Both the position numbers and the translations under genes were made by a program. A stretch of 38,633 bases of DNA from a virus: IMG/VR virus record IMGVR_UViG_3300044684_000360, positions 1 through 38,633 of that record; one strand, given 5' to 3'. This document shows, piece by piece, positions 16,388-24,417 of this stretch (its first letter is position 1; each line of letters opens with the position of its first letter). The notes beneath the pieces were generated by a model. The model was not told the DNA's origin and did not search any database. It was given only the letters and a program-made list of their open reading frames with translations.

Positions 16388-16806
16388 CGGGCACTCACCT
16401 CAAGGTTGATCGACGGATTGCGGCCCTTCGCCTCCTGCATGACATGCGGGTCGTCGAGCGCGCCGATATAGATCTTGCCGATGACAAGGCTGGTCCCGAG
16501 GTAGATGTCACTGAGGCGCCCGAGGGTCTCGAGCAGGGCGAGCCTGTTCCAGGTGATTTCGGCCAAGGTCGAGCAGCCGAGCGGCGGCAGGGGGCACGGC
16601 CTTCCGAGCGGTTCCTTCTCGGTCGGCTTGGCCCGCCTGCTGAAGCGATATTCCGTGATCTTCTTCGCCACAAACCGAACATCGTCCATGACCTCCTTCT
16701 CGCTCTTGCGGAAGGCGGACATGACCTGCTGGATCGGAACGCCGTTGGCGACGTTCGTGAAGACCAGGCGACGCTCCTCGCCCAACTGCTCAACCCTGGA
16801 CATCAT
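16384..16806 (-). CDS. Tail-region hypothetical protein, 140 aa
   Basis: Lies between the tail tube and the tail chaperones. The N-terminal ~55 residues look helical and could form a helix-turn-helix-like fold (VANGVPIQQVMSAFRKSEKE). A Pro/Cys-containing middle (GRPCPLPPLGCS) is followed by a Leu-rich C-terminal part. Two consecutive ATGs (16806, 16803) may both serve. The stop overlaps the G start. In many siphoviruses an unnamed small gene sits here; I do not recognise the family. Confidence 0.6.
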   Translation of the reverse strand: MMSRVEQLGEERRLVFTNVANGVPIQQVMSAFRKSEKEVMDDVRFVAKKITEYRFSRRAKPTEKEPLGRPCPLPPLGCSTLAEITWNRLALLETLGRLSDIYLGTSLVIGKIYIGALDDPHVMQEAKGRNPSINLEVSAR

Positions 16807-16810
16807 GCGA

Positions 16811-17563
16811 TTACGCCGCCTGCGAAAAGGCGAAGGTTCCGAGCGTGTCGGTCGCGTCGGTCGCGGCCATGTAGCCGAACGTCGGCTTCACATAGTCGCC
16901 CTGCTTGGTGGCGATGCCGGCGTCGCTCGCGATGCAGTTGTTGAGCGTGAGCACGTCCTGGTCGGTGCCGTAGGGGAACACCGAGACGCCGGTGAACGCG
17001 CCGGCCGGGCCCTGCAGCGAGTTCGTCATCGTCATCTTCTCGCCCGTCGTGATCGTGTACAGGTAGCTGATCACGACATTGAGGTTCGCGTCGGCGGCCG
17101 CGAAAGTATAGACGCCGGCCGCGACGCTGTACTGCCCGGCCGCGGGCGAGCTAGCGACCCGCGTCATGACGGTGCCGTCGGCCGCTTTCATGACGCCGAG
17201 ATCGGTCGTCCACGTCGCGCTGTTGGCGACCGTGATGATGTACGTCGAGACGCCGGGAACGGTGCCTGCTTCACGCTCCTGCTCGACGATGGAGCCGGTG
17301 TTGCTGCCGATATTGAACATGAGGTCGGCGAACACGCGCGCGTTCTGGGCGCCGTAGGTGACCTTGCCGGTCACCGAGATTTCGCCCTGGGCGACGGCGA
17401 CCGGGAACTTGTTCTCGCCGACGAGGGTCTTGGTCGCGATCTTGAAGTCGATGCTGTTGTCCTGCGGCACGTAGAAGCGCGAGGGCGTCGGGTTCGAGAC
17501 GTTGTTGATCCCGAAGAACCGGCCCGCGCCGAAAATCTTCTTGCCGGTCATGCTGTTGGCCAT
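16811..17563 (-). CDS. Major tail tube protein
   Basis: A 250-residue beta-rich protein starting MANSMTGKKIFGAGRFFGIN. The segment PSRFYVPQDNSIDFKIATKT and later Gly/Thr-rich strands fit a siphovirus tube subunit. It comes after the head-tail joining genes and before the chaperones and tape measure, the standard place. GAGGAG precedes the ATG by seven bases, a strong site for an abundant structural protein. A C-terminal part (~150-200) may form an additional surface domain. Confidence 0.8.
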   Translation of the reverse strand: MANSMTGKKIFGAGRFFGINNVSNPTPSRFYVPQDNSIDFKIATKTLVGENKFPVAVAQGEISVTGKVTYGAQNARVFADLMFNIGSNTGSIVEQEREAGTVPGVSTYIITVANSATWTTDLGVMKAADGTVMTRVASSPAAGQYSVAAGVYTFAAADANLNVVISYLYTITTGEKMTMTNSLQGPAGAFTGVSVFPYGTDQDVLTLNNCIASDAGIATKQGDYVKPTFGYMAATDATDTLGTFAFSQAA

Positions 17564-17627
17564 GGTGGCTACTCCTCAAGAGGTGTGGGAAAAGGCGGCT
17601 CGAAACGGCCGCGGCGTTGCGAAAATT

Positions 17628-18158
17628 TCAGGCGGTGAGCCGCTCGGCGGTCCCGGCCGCATCCCAGATTTCGGGCCACTGCCGGTCGGTCGTGTGCTCG
17701 GCGTAGAAGGGCCACGCGATCGTCGCCGGAGCGATTTCGAGCGCAGGGCGTTCGAAGTGCCCGGAAAGCCGCTCGCCGACCGTTGGGCGGAACATCAGTC
17801 CGCGTTTGGGTTGATCGCTGAGCCGATGGCGAATGTCGGCCGGCTCGTGGTTGCGCTCGAAGATGCGTCCGGGCATCGAGCCCATGCGCACTAGGTCACC
17901 GGCAACGGGATTGGGCGTCGTCAGCCAGAATTTCCCTGGCTTGGCCGCCGAGGCAAGGCTCGATTGGCCGCGGCGCAGAAGATCGATCAGGTCGCCCGGG
18001 TGGATGCAGCCGCACCATGAGCAGATGCGGAAGTGCGAGATCGCGTAGATTTCTCCGCTGTAGGATCGGCAGACCCACGCCGGATGGTGGCCAACGAGCG
18101 CGCGCGCCCGTTTATGCACGCGAGCCGGAGGCGTCGTGAATGCGGGGCACTCGGCCAT
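17628..18158 (-). CDS. Hypothetical protein with Cys-rich motif, 176 aa
   Basis: A 176-residue protein with a compact CSWCGCIHPGD motif at ~47-57 that could bind a metal, followed by a Trp/Phe-containing C-terminal half. It lies between the tail terminator region and the tail tube. No family recognised; a metal-binding assembly factor is a guess from the motif only. Confidence 0.6.
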   Translation of the reverse strand: MAECPAFTTPPARVHKRARALVGHHPAWVCRSYSGEIYAISHFRICSWCGCIHPGDLIDLLRRGQSSLASAAKPGKFWLTTPNPVAGDLVRMGSMPGRIFERNHEPADIRHRLSDQPKRGLMFRPTVGERLSGHFERPALEIAPATIAWPFYAEHTTDRQWPEIWDAAGTAERLTA

Positions 18159-18212
18159 CGACGGCCTCCCTCACGCATGACTAACAGGCGTGGAGCCTTC
18201 ACGTCGCCAGCA

Positions 18213-18569
18213 TCAGGCTGCGGGCGGCTCGGCCGGCGCTTCCGCCTGCGGCTCGGGAGCGGGCGCAGGCGGCGCGACGCTCGCGATGTCGTCATGGAGC
18301 GGCTGAGCGATTGCCGTCGCCGCATCGTCGGCGGCGTCGAGCTGCTGCTGGAGCGCCTGGTTCTCGCTCGTCAGGTTGGCAATCTGTCCAGCGGCGCCCT
18401 GGTTGGCGGCCTGAAGGCGCGCGAACGCGGCGCGGGCGTCGTCCACGAGCGCCTGGAGTTTCTTGAATGCCATGAGGATCATCCTTTCGTCGATGGAGAT
18501 TTTCGGTTTACGACCGACGCACGCGAGCGCCGCGGCGTGGCCGCGCCAGAGGATCAGCGCGAGGCGCAT
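18213..18569 (-). CDS. Helical hypothetical protein with Pro/Ala tail, 118 aa (or 86 aa)
   Basis: Residues ~34-85 are a likely coiled coil (ALVDDARAAFARLQAANQ, SENQALQQQLDAADDAA); the C-terminus is Pro/Ala/Glu-rich (APPAPAPEPQAEAPAEPP). Start choice: ATG 18569 has GAGGAG eight bases before it; internal ATG 18473 has AAAGGATGAT at about nine. The longer start fills the gap to the previous gene, so it is reported. It precedes the tail tube and might assist assembly, but function is unknown. Confidence 0.55.
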   Translation of the reverse strand: MRLALILWRGHAAALACVGRKPKISIDERMILMAFKKLQALVDDARAAFARLQAANQGAAGQIANLTSENQALQQQLDAADDAATAIAQPLHDDIASVAPPAPAPEPQAEAPAEPPAA

Positions 18570-18586
18570 GGACGGTGCTCCTCGGC

Positions 18587-18841
18587 TCAGGCCGCGGACT
18601 TCGCCTTCGCGTCCGGTTGCGGTTTCTCTTCCGCCTCCGCAGGCTGCTCTACCTCGGGCTGAGGCGCCGCAGCGGGCTTGACGCCGAACAGCCCGGCAAT
18701 GCGTTCCTTGAGGCTAGAACGCGCTGCGTAGGCCTGGTTGTAGCTCTCGACGTCGTGCGAGATCGGCGGCCGCTGAAGATGCTCGGCGAACCACGCGTCG
18801 ACCTCGCTGAAAATGTCCTCGAGGGATGGTGTTGAAGGCAT
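18587..18841 (-). CDS. Small tail-region hypothetical protein, 84 aa
   Basis: Starts MPSTPSLEDIFSEVDAWFAE after AAGGAGCAATCG, an excellent ribosome site that decides ATG 18841 over the in-frame ATG at 18856. The C-terminus is Pro/Glu/Lys-rich and probably disordered. No family recognised. Confidence 0.6.
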   Translation of the reverse strand: MPSTPSLEDIFSEVDAWFAEHLQRPPISHDVESYNQAYAARSSLKERIAGLFGVKPAAAPQPEVEQPAEAEEKPQPDAKAKSAA

Positions 18842-18852
18842 CGATTGCTCCT

Positions 18853-19380
18853 TCATGAAGGGAGGATGAGCTGGAACGGCACGTAAGCGACCGCCTGGCG
18901 CACGTCCGGGCTCAGGTTGTTGTTGCCGAGGTTCTTGACCGAGAGGCCGACCAGCTGCGCCTCGTTGATGAAATCGCCCAGTCCGAGAAGATCGCCGTCG
19001 GTCGGCGCCAGTGCGCTTGTCAGCGTGTCGAGCAGCGGATTGAGGATCGTCGCCGCGGCCGTGCCCTTGGGCGACGTGCAGCCGACGTGAAAATAGACTG
19101 TCCAGACGTTGCGGACGAGCCCGACGCCACTGGAGCGATATTCCTCCATCGCCTCGTCCATGAAGAGGACGGGCTGGAGCTCGGGCGGCACGCGCTGGAC
19201 CTCGATCACCTCCCGACTGATGAGGTTGAACGGCTGCTGCGCTGTCGGCACGCCGGGAGCGGCGGTGACACCCTGCGAATTGGCCTCGCCGTCGGGCGAA
19301 CCTGCAACCGCTCCGGGCGCGAGCAGAGGCATCACCTTTGCGAGGAGCGCCTCGTAGACGGTCTCGCGGGCAACGATCAT
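18853..19380 (-). CDS. Putative tail terminator/completion protein, 175 aa
   Basis: A 175-residue protein with an N-terminal helix (VYEALLAKVMPLLAPG), then strands including NVWTVYFHVGCTSPKGT, of a size and composition like the tail terminator (lambda gpU-type) proteins that cap the tube. It directly follows the gp10-like gene with ATGA overlap, the usual place. Assignment is by position and general pattern rather than a clear motif. Confidence 0.6.
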   Translation of the reverse strand: MIVARETVYEALLAKVMPLLAPGAVAGSPDGEANSQGVTAAPGVPTAQQPFNLISREVIEVQRVPPELQPVLFMDEAMEEYRSSGVGLVRNVWTVYFHVGCTSPKGTAAATILNPLLDTLTSALAPTDGDLLGLGDFINEAQLVGLSVKNLGNNNLSPDVRQAVAYVPFQLILPS

Positions 19381-19913
19381 TCGGCGGCAATCGCGAAGCT
19401 CTCGCTCAGCGCCTCATTGACCACGTCCCGAATACCGCCCTCGACGGGAGCGCGCTGCTGGACCAGTGCCAGGCGCATGTACGATCGCTCAGGAATCCTC
19501 GAACCGGGGTGATTGACGCGCTTGGCGAAGATCAGCCCATTGGAGCCGCCGCCGCTGGAGAGGCCCATCGATCCCGGCGCCATGAACGCCAGCACGCGGG
19601 CGGTTACCGGCTCGATCACGTGCGGGGCAGTCTGGCCCCCATATTCCTGGATCGCCGCATAAGGGAGCGTGTCGATGAACACGCGACCGGTGACCGATCC
19701 GACTTCCTCGATCGTCTCGGCCTGCACCGCCTGCGGGAACTCGCCGCCGCGAACGCGGAAGCGCATGAAGATGTTGGACCTGACCTGGTCGCGCAGGCCG
19801 AGCGTGAACCGGGCGAAGAATACCCGCAGCTTGTCCTGAAGCGCCGGGGAGATCGCATCCAGCCTCGCGCCGAGGTTGGTGAGGCCGACGAGCTGAACCT
19901 GAACGTCAGACAT
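19377..19913 (-). CDS. HK97 gp10-like head-tail/tail completion protein
   Basis: A 178-residue protein with the gp10-like pattern: an N-terminal helix pair (LARLDAI-type), a conserved middle (YAAIQEYGG, then HVIEPVTARVLAF) and RSYMRLAL near the C-terminus. This family helps joining and completing the neck in siphoviruses. Start ATG 19913 overlaps the connector gene by eight bases; a longer open frame up to 20147 is an extension into that gene. Confidence 0.8.
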   Translation of the reverse strand: MSDVQVQLVGLTNLGARLDAISPALQDKLRVFFARFTLGLRDQVRSNIFMRFRVRGGEFPQAVQAETIEEVGSVTGRVFIDTLPYAAIQEYGGQTAPHVIEPVTARVLAFMAPGSMGLSSGGGSNGLIFAKRVNHPGSRIPERSYMRLALVQQRAPVEGGIRDVVNEALSESFAIAAE

Positions 19914-20385
19914 CGTCGCCCGTTTCGTCGCTGGTCGATGGGAGTGGCGTGCCCTCGTTGCCGACGGGCGCGACCGGCAGATAATTGTCGTCCATGCTGA
20001 CCGTGAAGGCCGGCTGGACGCGATCGGTATCCTGTTCGTTGGTGACCTTGTCGGCGATCGAGATGCCGCCGGCGTAAGGCATCGCGCCGCCGCGAACCGC
20101 CGCCTTGAGGTCGTACTCGTTCGCTCTCGCGGCGTAAGCCTTGGCACGGGCAGAGAGGACGGTGCGCAGATCCTTGTCGACCGTGTCCGCCTCGCGGCTC
20201 AGCCTTGAGGAGATCGAGCGGCACACCATTGCGGCGGCACCCCAGATCGAGGGCCGCTGCGTCAGGGCGAAATTGATCTCCTCGTCCTGGACCTGAGGAT
20301 CGGTCTGCTTGGTGTCGCCGACGATCAGGCGCACCTGCATCATCGGCGACGTCTCAAGCTGCGACGGATTGTAGGACCAGGACAA
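19906..20385 (-). CDS. Head-tail connector (adaptor) protein, 159 aa
   Basis: The N-terminus MSWSYNPSQLETSPMMQVRL followed by IVGDT...DPQVQDEEI is a common opening of head-tail adaptor proteins. The rest is helical with a Pro/Asp/Glu tail. Located between capsid genes and gp10-like protein, it should bind the portal ring after DNA packaging. Confidence 0.7.
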   Translation of the reverse strand: MSWSYNPSQLETSPMMQVRLIVGDTKQTDPQVQDEEINFALTQRPSIWGAAAMVCRSISSRLSREADTVDKDLRTVLSARAKAYAARANEYDLKAAVRGGAMPYAGGISIADKVTNEQDTDRVQPAFTVSMDDNYLPVAPVGNEGTPLPSTSDETGDDV

Positions 20386-20396
20386 TGGAGCAGGCC

Positions 20397-20786
20397 TTAC
20401 GCGCTCAGGTTCCGAAGCCAGTTGGTGCCGGCGCCGACACCCTCGGAGACGTAGAACGCGTGCTTGCCGGCGGGCTGGGAAACCCCGGTGGCCGTTGCAA
20501 CGCCGTTGATCGTGTCGGTTCCCGACCCGAACACCTGCATGGCATTCGCGCCGTTGTTGGCGACGACAATGATCTGTCCTGGAATTGTCGGGGGCGGCAA
20601 CTTGACCGAGTCCGCAGCCGTGGCGACGGTCCCGACGTCATTGATGTTTGCGGTGAGAAGCGTCGCACTCGCCTGGCCGCCGCCGGCGTGCGCGGTGATG
20701 CCGGTTACCGGCGTCCCGAGTGCGAGCGGCCCGATCGCCTCGAGCCTCTTGGTGGCGATACCGCCGTCGAAACGTTGCATTGCCAT
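20397..20786 (-). CDS. Beta-rich capsid-region hypothetical protein, 129 aa
   Basis: Short Gly/Ala/Thr-rich strands (GQIIVVANNGANAMQVFG, TDTINGVATATGV) suggest an all-beta fold, perhaps a head decoration or fibre-like protein. It lies between the connector and a 117-residue gene downstream of the capsid gene. No family named with confidence. Confidence 0.6.
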   Translation of the reverse strand: MAMQRFDGGIATKRLEAIGPLALGTPVTGITAHAGGGQASATLLTANINDVGTVATAADSVKLPPPTIPGQIIVVANNGANAMQVFGSGTDTINGVATATGVSQPAGKHAFYVSEGVGAGTNWLRNLSA

Positions 20787-20793
20787 GGGATTG

Positions 20794-21147
20794 CTACTCC
20801 TGGTTCGAGGCGGAGGCGGCGATCGCTTCCGCTTCCTGCCTGGTGACGGGCTCTGGCGTCAGGCGGCGTCCTTCGACGACGATCCATTTGCCGAAGCCGA
20901 GGTTGACGGGGATCCGCTCGGCCACGAACGTCAGCGGCCCATCGGCCGGAGGCGCCGGCCAAAGCTCGATCTTGCCGGTATTGATGAGCGCGGTGAGGTT
21001 TGCGCGCGGAATCGATGCGACCTCCTGGGCGGTGAGCGTGTCGCCGTACACCATCTCGCGCGTGCCGAAGGTGAAGCGGCGCCGGACATAGGCACCGCCG
21101 GCGTTGTCGAGCTCGTTGCTCGGCTTGGGCGCATGGGGAATGCCCAT
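20794..21147 (-). CDS. Capsid-region hypothetical protein, 117 aa
   Basis: Starts MGIPHAPKPSNELDNAGGAY. The middle (GDTLTAQEVASIPRANLTAL) looks helical and is followed by beta strands. The stop is seven bases before the next ATG. Position after the major capsid protein would fit a head-associated or head-closure role; no family recognised. Confidence 0.6.
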   Translation of the reverse strand: MGIPHAPKPSNELDNAGGAYVRRRFTFGTREMVYGDTLTAQEVASIPRANLTALINTGKIELWPAPPADGPLTFVAERIPVNLGFGKWIVVEGRRLTPEPVTRQEAEAIAASASNQE

Positions 21148-21218
21148 GGGTCAGCTCCTTGGATGAATGCGGATGATGCGGGGCGACGCAAGCGATGAAA
21201 CGCCGCCCCGCGCGATCA

Positions 21219-22241
21219 TCACGCGACGATGGACGTGAAGTAATAGCCCAAATCCGAGCCGACGATCTGCATGTCGAGCGCCATTTCGGCCTCGCAGCGG
21301 ACGGTCGATCCGGGCTTGCCGCGGTTCGGCACGGGCTCGGACCAGGCCGAGATGCCATCGGCATTGTTGCCCTCGAGGCCGGCCCATCCGAAGATGTAAC
21401 CCGCCGACGGGACCATGAGACCCGGCTCGGGAGCCGCGTGGCAGAGCAGCGCGACCTTGCCGACCGCGAAGCTGTAGCTCGGGCTGGCATTGCCTTCGTT
21501 CGAGCTGTTGTACGCGGCCTTGGCGACCACGACCCGATCGACGTCGAATGCCGCGGCGAGCAGTTCCGGCGTGATGTTCTTGGCGTCGGCCTGCATCGTG
21601 TACTTGATGCGGTCGATCACCAGCGGGTGCTTGCGCAGCGCCTGGTAGACGGGCCAGCCGAGCGTCAGGACGTTGGCTTCCTGGCCGGTGTTCTGGAGGA
21701 TCGCCGTCTGGCCAGCCGCAATGTCCGAGAACGGGTCGGAATTGGTGCCGTCGCTCCACTGGTAGACCTGGCCGCCCGATGGAGCCGAGGGAACGCCGGT
21801 GATGTCCGTTCCCCAGATACCGGTCGTGAGGTAGTTCGTTGCGAACAGGCGATCGCGGCGGATCAGGAGCTTCTGCATCAGGGCGCGCGTGACCGCGACC
21901 TCGATGTCGACCGCCGGATCGGCGTTGCGCCGCATCTGGTCGCCGATGTCCTTGTGAAGCGCCCAGACCTTCGCCGCGTAGGAGGCGGTGGTCAGGTTGA
22001 GGCCAGAGCCCGCCGATTCCTGTCCGTCGGCGCGGATCTGCGCTTCGTCACGGAAGAAGTCGTCCTTCGACCATTTGTAGTAGAGGTCGGACTGGAACTC
22101 GACCGGCACGATCGGGAAGACCTTGTCGGCGATGTAGTTCGCGTTGTCCTGCATGTAGGCAACGGCGATGTTGGTGAGCGGAGCGGCGACGTGCACCTGA
22201 GACAGCGTCGGCTGCGCTTTCCGGATGATACCAGAAGACAT
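21219..22241 (-). CDS. Major capsid protein, 340 aa
   Basis: A 340-residue protein with an N-terminal segment (ADKVFPIVPVEFQSDLYYKW, then DEAQIRADGQESAGSG) that I recognise from phage major capsid proteins, and mixed alpha/beta content fitting the HK97 fold. It follows scaffold-like and decoration genes. Start ATG 22241 is preceded by GAAGGAACC; an upstream ATG at 22346 would read through a hairpin region and is rejected. It has its own 190-base leader, which may help to raise or time its expression. Confidence 0.85.
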   Translation of the reverse strand: MSSGIIRKAQPTLSQVHVAAPLTNIAVAYMQDNANYIADKVFPIVPVEFQSDLYYKWSKDDFFRDEAQIRADGQESAGSGLNLTTASYAAKVWALHKDIGDQMRRNADPAVDIEVAVTRALMQKLLIRRDRLFATNYLTTGIWGTDITGVPSAPSGGQVYQWSDGTNSDPFSDIAAGQTAILQNTGQEANVLTLGWPVYQALRKHPLVIDRIKYTMQADAKNITPELLAAAFDVDRVVVAKAAYNSSNEGNASPSYSFAVGKVALLCHAAPEPGLMVPSAGYIFGWAGLEGNNADGISAWSEPVPNRGKPGSTVRCEAEMALDMQIVGSDLGYYFTSIVA

Positions 22242-22308
22242 TGGTGTGGTTCCTTCTTCGGGAAAAGGCGCGTCTCGCGACGGGCCGAAGCTGCTGAGCG
22301 GAGCGACA

Positions 22309-22346
22309 GTAACGGCAGCGGAAAAGGGGAAAACCGCTGCCGTCAC
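22309..22346 (-). terminator. Strong hairpin between decoration and capsid genes
   Basis: A 13-bp stem with one G-U pair (ACGGCAGCGG core) and a 12-base T/C loop lies about 70 bases before the capsid ATG. No long T-run follows, so full termination is doubtful; partial termination, RNA processing or mRNA stabilisation are alternatives. Confidence 0.45.
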
Positions 22347-22396
22347 GCCCGGCTGTCCATCTCAAGGGAATGCCCCGCTTCGCAGCGGTGCTCTTG

Positions 22397-22417
22397 GCGG
22401 CCGTGCCGACCGGCCGC
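22397..22417 (-). repeat. Inverted repeat after the decoration gene
   Basis: A perfect 7-bp stem (GCGGCCG / CGGCCGC) with a 7-base loop starts 14 bases past the decoration-gene stop. Together with the hairpin at 22309-22346 it fills the 190-base gap before the capsid gene. No T-run follows. Confidence 0.4.
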
Positions 22418-22431
22418 TTTGGCTGTGAGGG

Positions 22432-22809
22432 TTAGCCCGCCGTCGGAACGACGCGGACGAGGCCGATCTCGCCGGCGGCGCACGTCTCGCAGGCGATCGC
22501 GACCACGGTGTTGGTCGAGGTTTTGACGATCAGCTTGCCGGTTGCCGCTTCGGTCTGAAGCAGGTTGCCGGCCGCGAAGCCGCCGGTGCCTGCCTTGGCC
22601 TTGGTGAAGCCGTCATAGGTGACCTCGACGGCCTCGCCCGACTTGGGCGTGTTCTGGAGGATGCCGGTAATCGCTTCGCCGCCGGTGTTGGCGGAGGCGA
22701 CCTGGCGAGCGGTGCCGTTGAGTTTCACTGCGGTGAACTGAAGCGCAGAAAGGTCAGCGCCGGCGACGAGGTTGCCGCCTTCGGTGAGACCCGTTCCGTA
22801 GGTGCTCAT
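22432..22809 (-). CDS. Capsid decoration/stabilisation protein (DUF2190-like)
   Basis: A 125-residue small beta protein (LQFTAVKLNGTARQVA, TGILQNTPKSGEAVEVTYDG, GLVRVVPTAG) of the type that trimerises on capsid surfaces. It is found just before the major capsid gene. ATG 22809 follows AAGGAA; the longer ORF start at 22845 has no support. Confidence 0.75.
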   Translation of the reverse strand: MSTYGTGLTEGGNLVAGADLSALQFTAVKLNGTARQVASANTGGEAITGILQNTPKSGEAVEVTYDGFTKAKAGTGGFAAGNLLQTEAATGKLIVKTSTNTVVAIACETCAAGEIGLVRVVPTAG

Positions 22810-22870
22810 GAGAGTGTTCCTTCTGTGGGAGGAGCGCCGTCTCAAGGGCGGCGCGATTGGGAGTGGAAGG

Positions 22871-24232
22871 TTAGGCGCGCGCCTCTTCCTTCATGCGCTT
22901 GACGATCGGAGCGTTCGACCGGTCGGTGTAGGCCTTGGCATAGGCCTGCGCGTCGGTGAGGTTGGGGTTGGCCTTGCGGACCTCGTCGACCTTGGCCATG
23001 AACTCGGCCTCGGCGGAATCCGCCGCCGGCTGGTTGTGGCCGTAGCTCTTGAAGAGATCGCCCTCCTCGACCTGCTTCTGCAGGCCCTGGATGCGTTTCT
23101 CGAGCTCGGTCTGTGCGGCCGCGTCGCCGCTATAGGCCTTGCGGAGCGTCGGGCCGAATTCCTCGCCGTAGCCGAGCGCTTCGGCGCGCTTGGCGAACGA
23201 ACGCTCGGCCTCCACCTCCTGCGCCTTCTTGAGCTCGGCCTCGGCCTTCACGATCCGGTCGTTCTGGCTCTTGAGCACGGCATAGGTGCTCTCGCCGACC
23301 GCCTTCTTGGTGATGACGGAGCCTTCTGGCGTGCGGAACGCGTCGCCGGAAGCAAGCGCCTTCGACATCTCGGCGTCGTCGTCAGCGTCATCGTCGCTCT
23401 GGGCGTTGCCCTTGGCTTTCGCCTTTGCGATCTCCTCGTTCGCTTTCGCGAGCGCGGCGTCCTTGTCGGCGACGGCTTTCAGCACGTCCGCCTCGCTGGC
23501 CGTTTCAGGCAGGCCAAGCGCCTTCTTCAGTTCAGGGGTCATAACCTCTCCTGTGTGGTTGCCGGGCTGGCCGACTGATGCCGCAATGCCCGCGGCGAGG
23601 GACTTGCCGATGGTGCCGGGCACGATCTGCTCGACGTAGTCGGCGAATTGCTTGAGGGATTCCTCGATCTTGGCCGACTTGTCGGTGACCTCGTCGTCCT
23701 TGATGATCGAGCAGAGCGATTCCTGAAGCGCGGACGTGCCTTTGTACCAGGCGTCCCAGAAGGTCTGGGTCAGTTCCTGCTCGCCGAGCACTTCCTCGAA
23801 CGCCTGAGCACCCTCGTCGCCGTCCGGGTCGTTCAGCGGAATGCCCGATTTCTCAAGCGCGTCGTAGATCGACTTGGCGAGCTTGCCGCCGTCGCTCCAG
23901 GTGTCCGGAATCCTGTCGCTGAGGCCAAGCGCCTTCGCGCGGCTGATGATGTGATTGCGGATCGCGGTGTGGCTGTTGTTGCGGCCGCGACCGACCGCGC
24001 GGATCGCGTTCTCCAGGTCCTTCGCATCGGCGATCGGATAGGATCCGTCCTCCATCGCGGCGCCGGAGCTTGCCATCTCCTTGCGCTGGTTGGCGTCGTA
24101 CTTGGCCTTCCAGATCAGCTCGGCATCGGCGGCGCGCTTGATGAGGGCTACCGTCGCGCCTTCCTGGCAGGGGCGGTCGACGAAGGCGATCTTGCCGAGG
24201 CTGAGGCGGGTGAGGATGCGCTTGACGCTCAT
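22871..24232 (-). CDS. Scaffold-like head assembly protein, 453 aa
   Basis: The N-terminus (LSLGKIAFVDRPCQEGATVA) resembles the start of phage proteins that accompany XkdF-type proteases. A central part (~60-215) is mixed, and ~230-380 is a highly charged Lys/Glu/Asp/Ala coiled coil typical of internal scaffolds. It lies between the protease-like gene and the decoration/capsid genes. ATG 24232 overlaps the stop of the 62-residue gene (ATGA). Likely an internal scaffold removed or cleaved during maturation; this is inference from order and composition. Confidence 0.65.
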   Translation of the reverse strand: MSVKRILTRLSLGKIAFVDRPCQEGATVALIKRAADAELIWKAKYDANQRKEMASSGAAMEDGSYPIADAKDLENAIRAVGRGRNNSHTAIRNHIISRAKALGLSDRIPDTWSDGGKLAKSIYDALEKSGIPLNDPDGDEGAQAFEEVLGEQELTQTFWDAWYKGTSALQESLCSIIKDDEVTDKSAKIEESLKQFADYVEQIVPGTIGKSLAAGIAASVGQPGNHTGEVMTPELKKALGLPETASEADVLKAVADKDAALAKANEEIAKAKAKGNAQSDDDADDDAEMSKALASGDAFRTPEGSVITKKAVGESTYAVLKSQNDRIVKAEAELKKAQEVEAERSFAKRAEALGYGEEFGPTLRKAYSGDAAAQTELEKRIQGLQKQVEEGDLFKSYGHNQPAADSAEAEFMAKVDEVRKANPNLTDAQAYAKAYTDRSNAPIVKRMKEEARA

Positions 24233-24417
24233 TGAATGCGCTCCTTGCTGATGAGTTTGAGGAGCTTGTCGGCGAGCGCTTCGCGGACGTGTTCGACGCT
24301 CTGATGCGAGCGGACGTCCTTGTACAATTCGTACGTGTGGGCACCGCATGTTGCGGTGGCGATCACCCGAGTGCCGATCGCGGTTCTCTGAAGTGATGTG
24401 GCGATCTCTACGCTCAT
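24229..24417 (-). CDS. Small hypothetical protein between protease and scaffold genes, 62 aa
   Basis: Starts MSVEIATSLQRTAIGTRVIA and has ATGA overlaps on both sides (24414-24417 and 24229-24232), so it is translated in tight coupling with its neighbours. A single Cys (ATATCGAHTYELYKD) and a helical C-terminus are seen. No family recognised. Confidence 0.65.
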   Translation of the reverse strand: MSVEIATSLQRTAIGTRVIATATCGAHTYELYKDVRSHQSVEHVREALADKLLKLISKERIQ

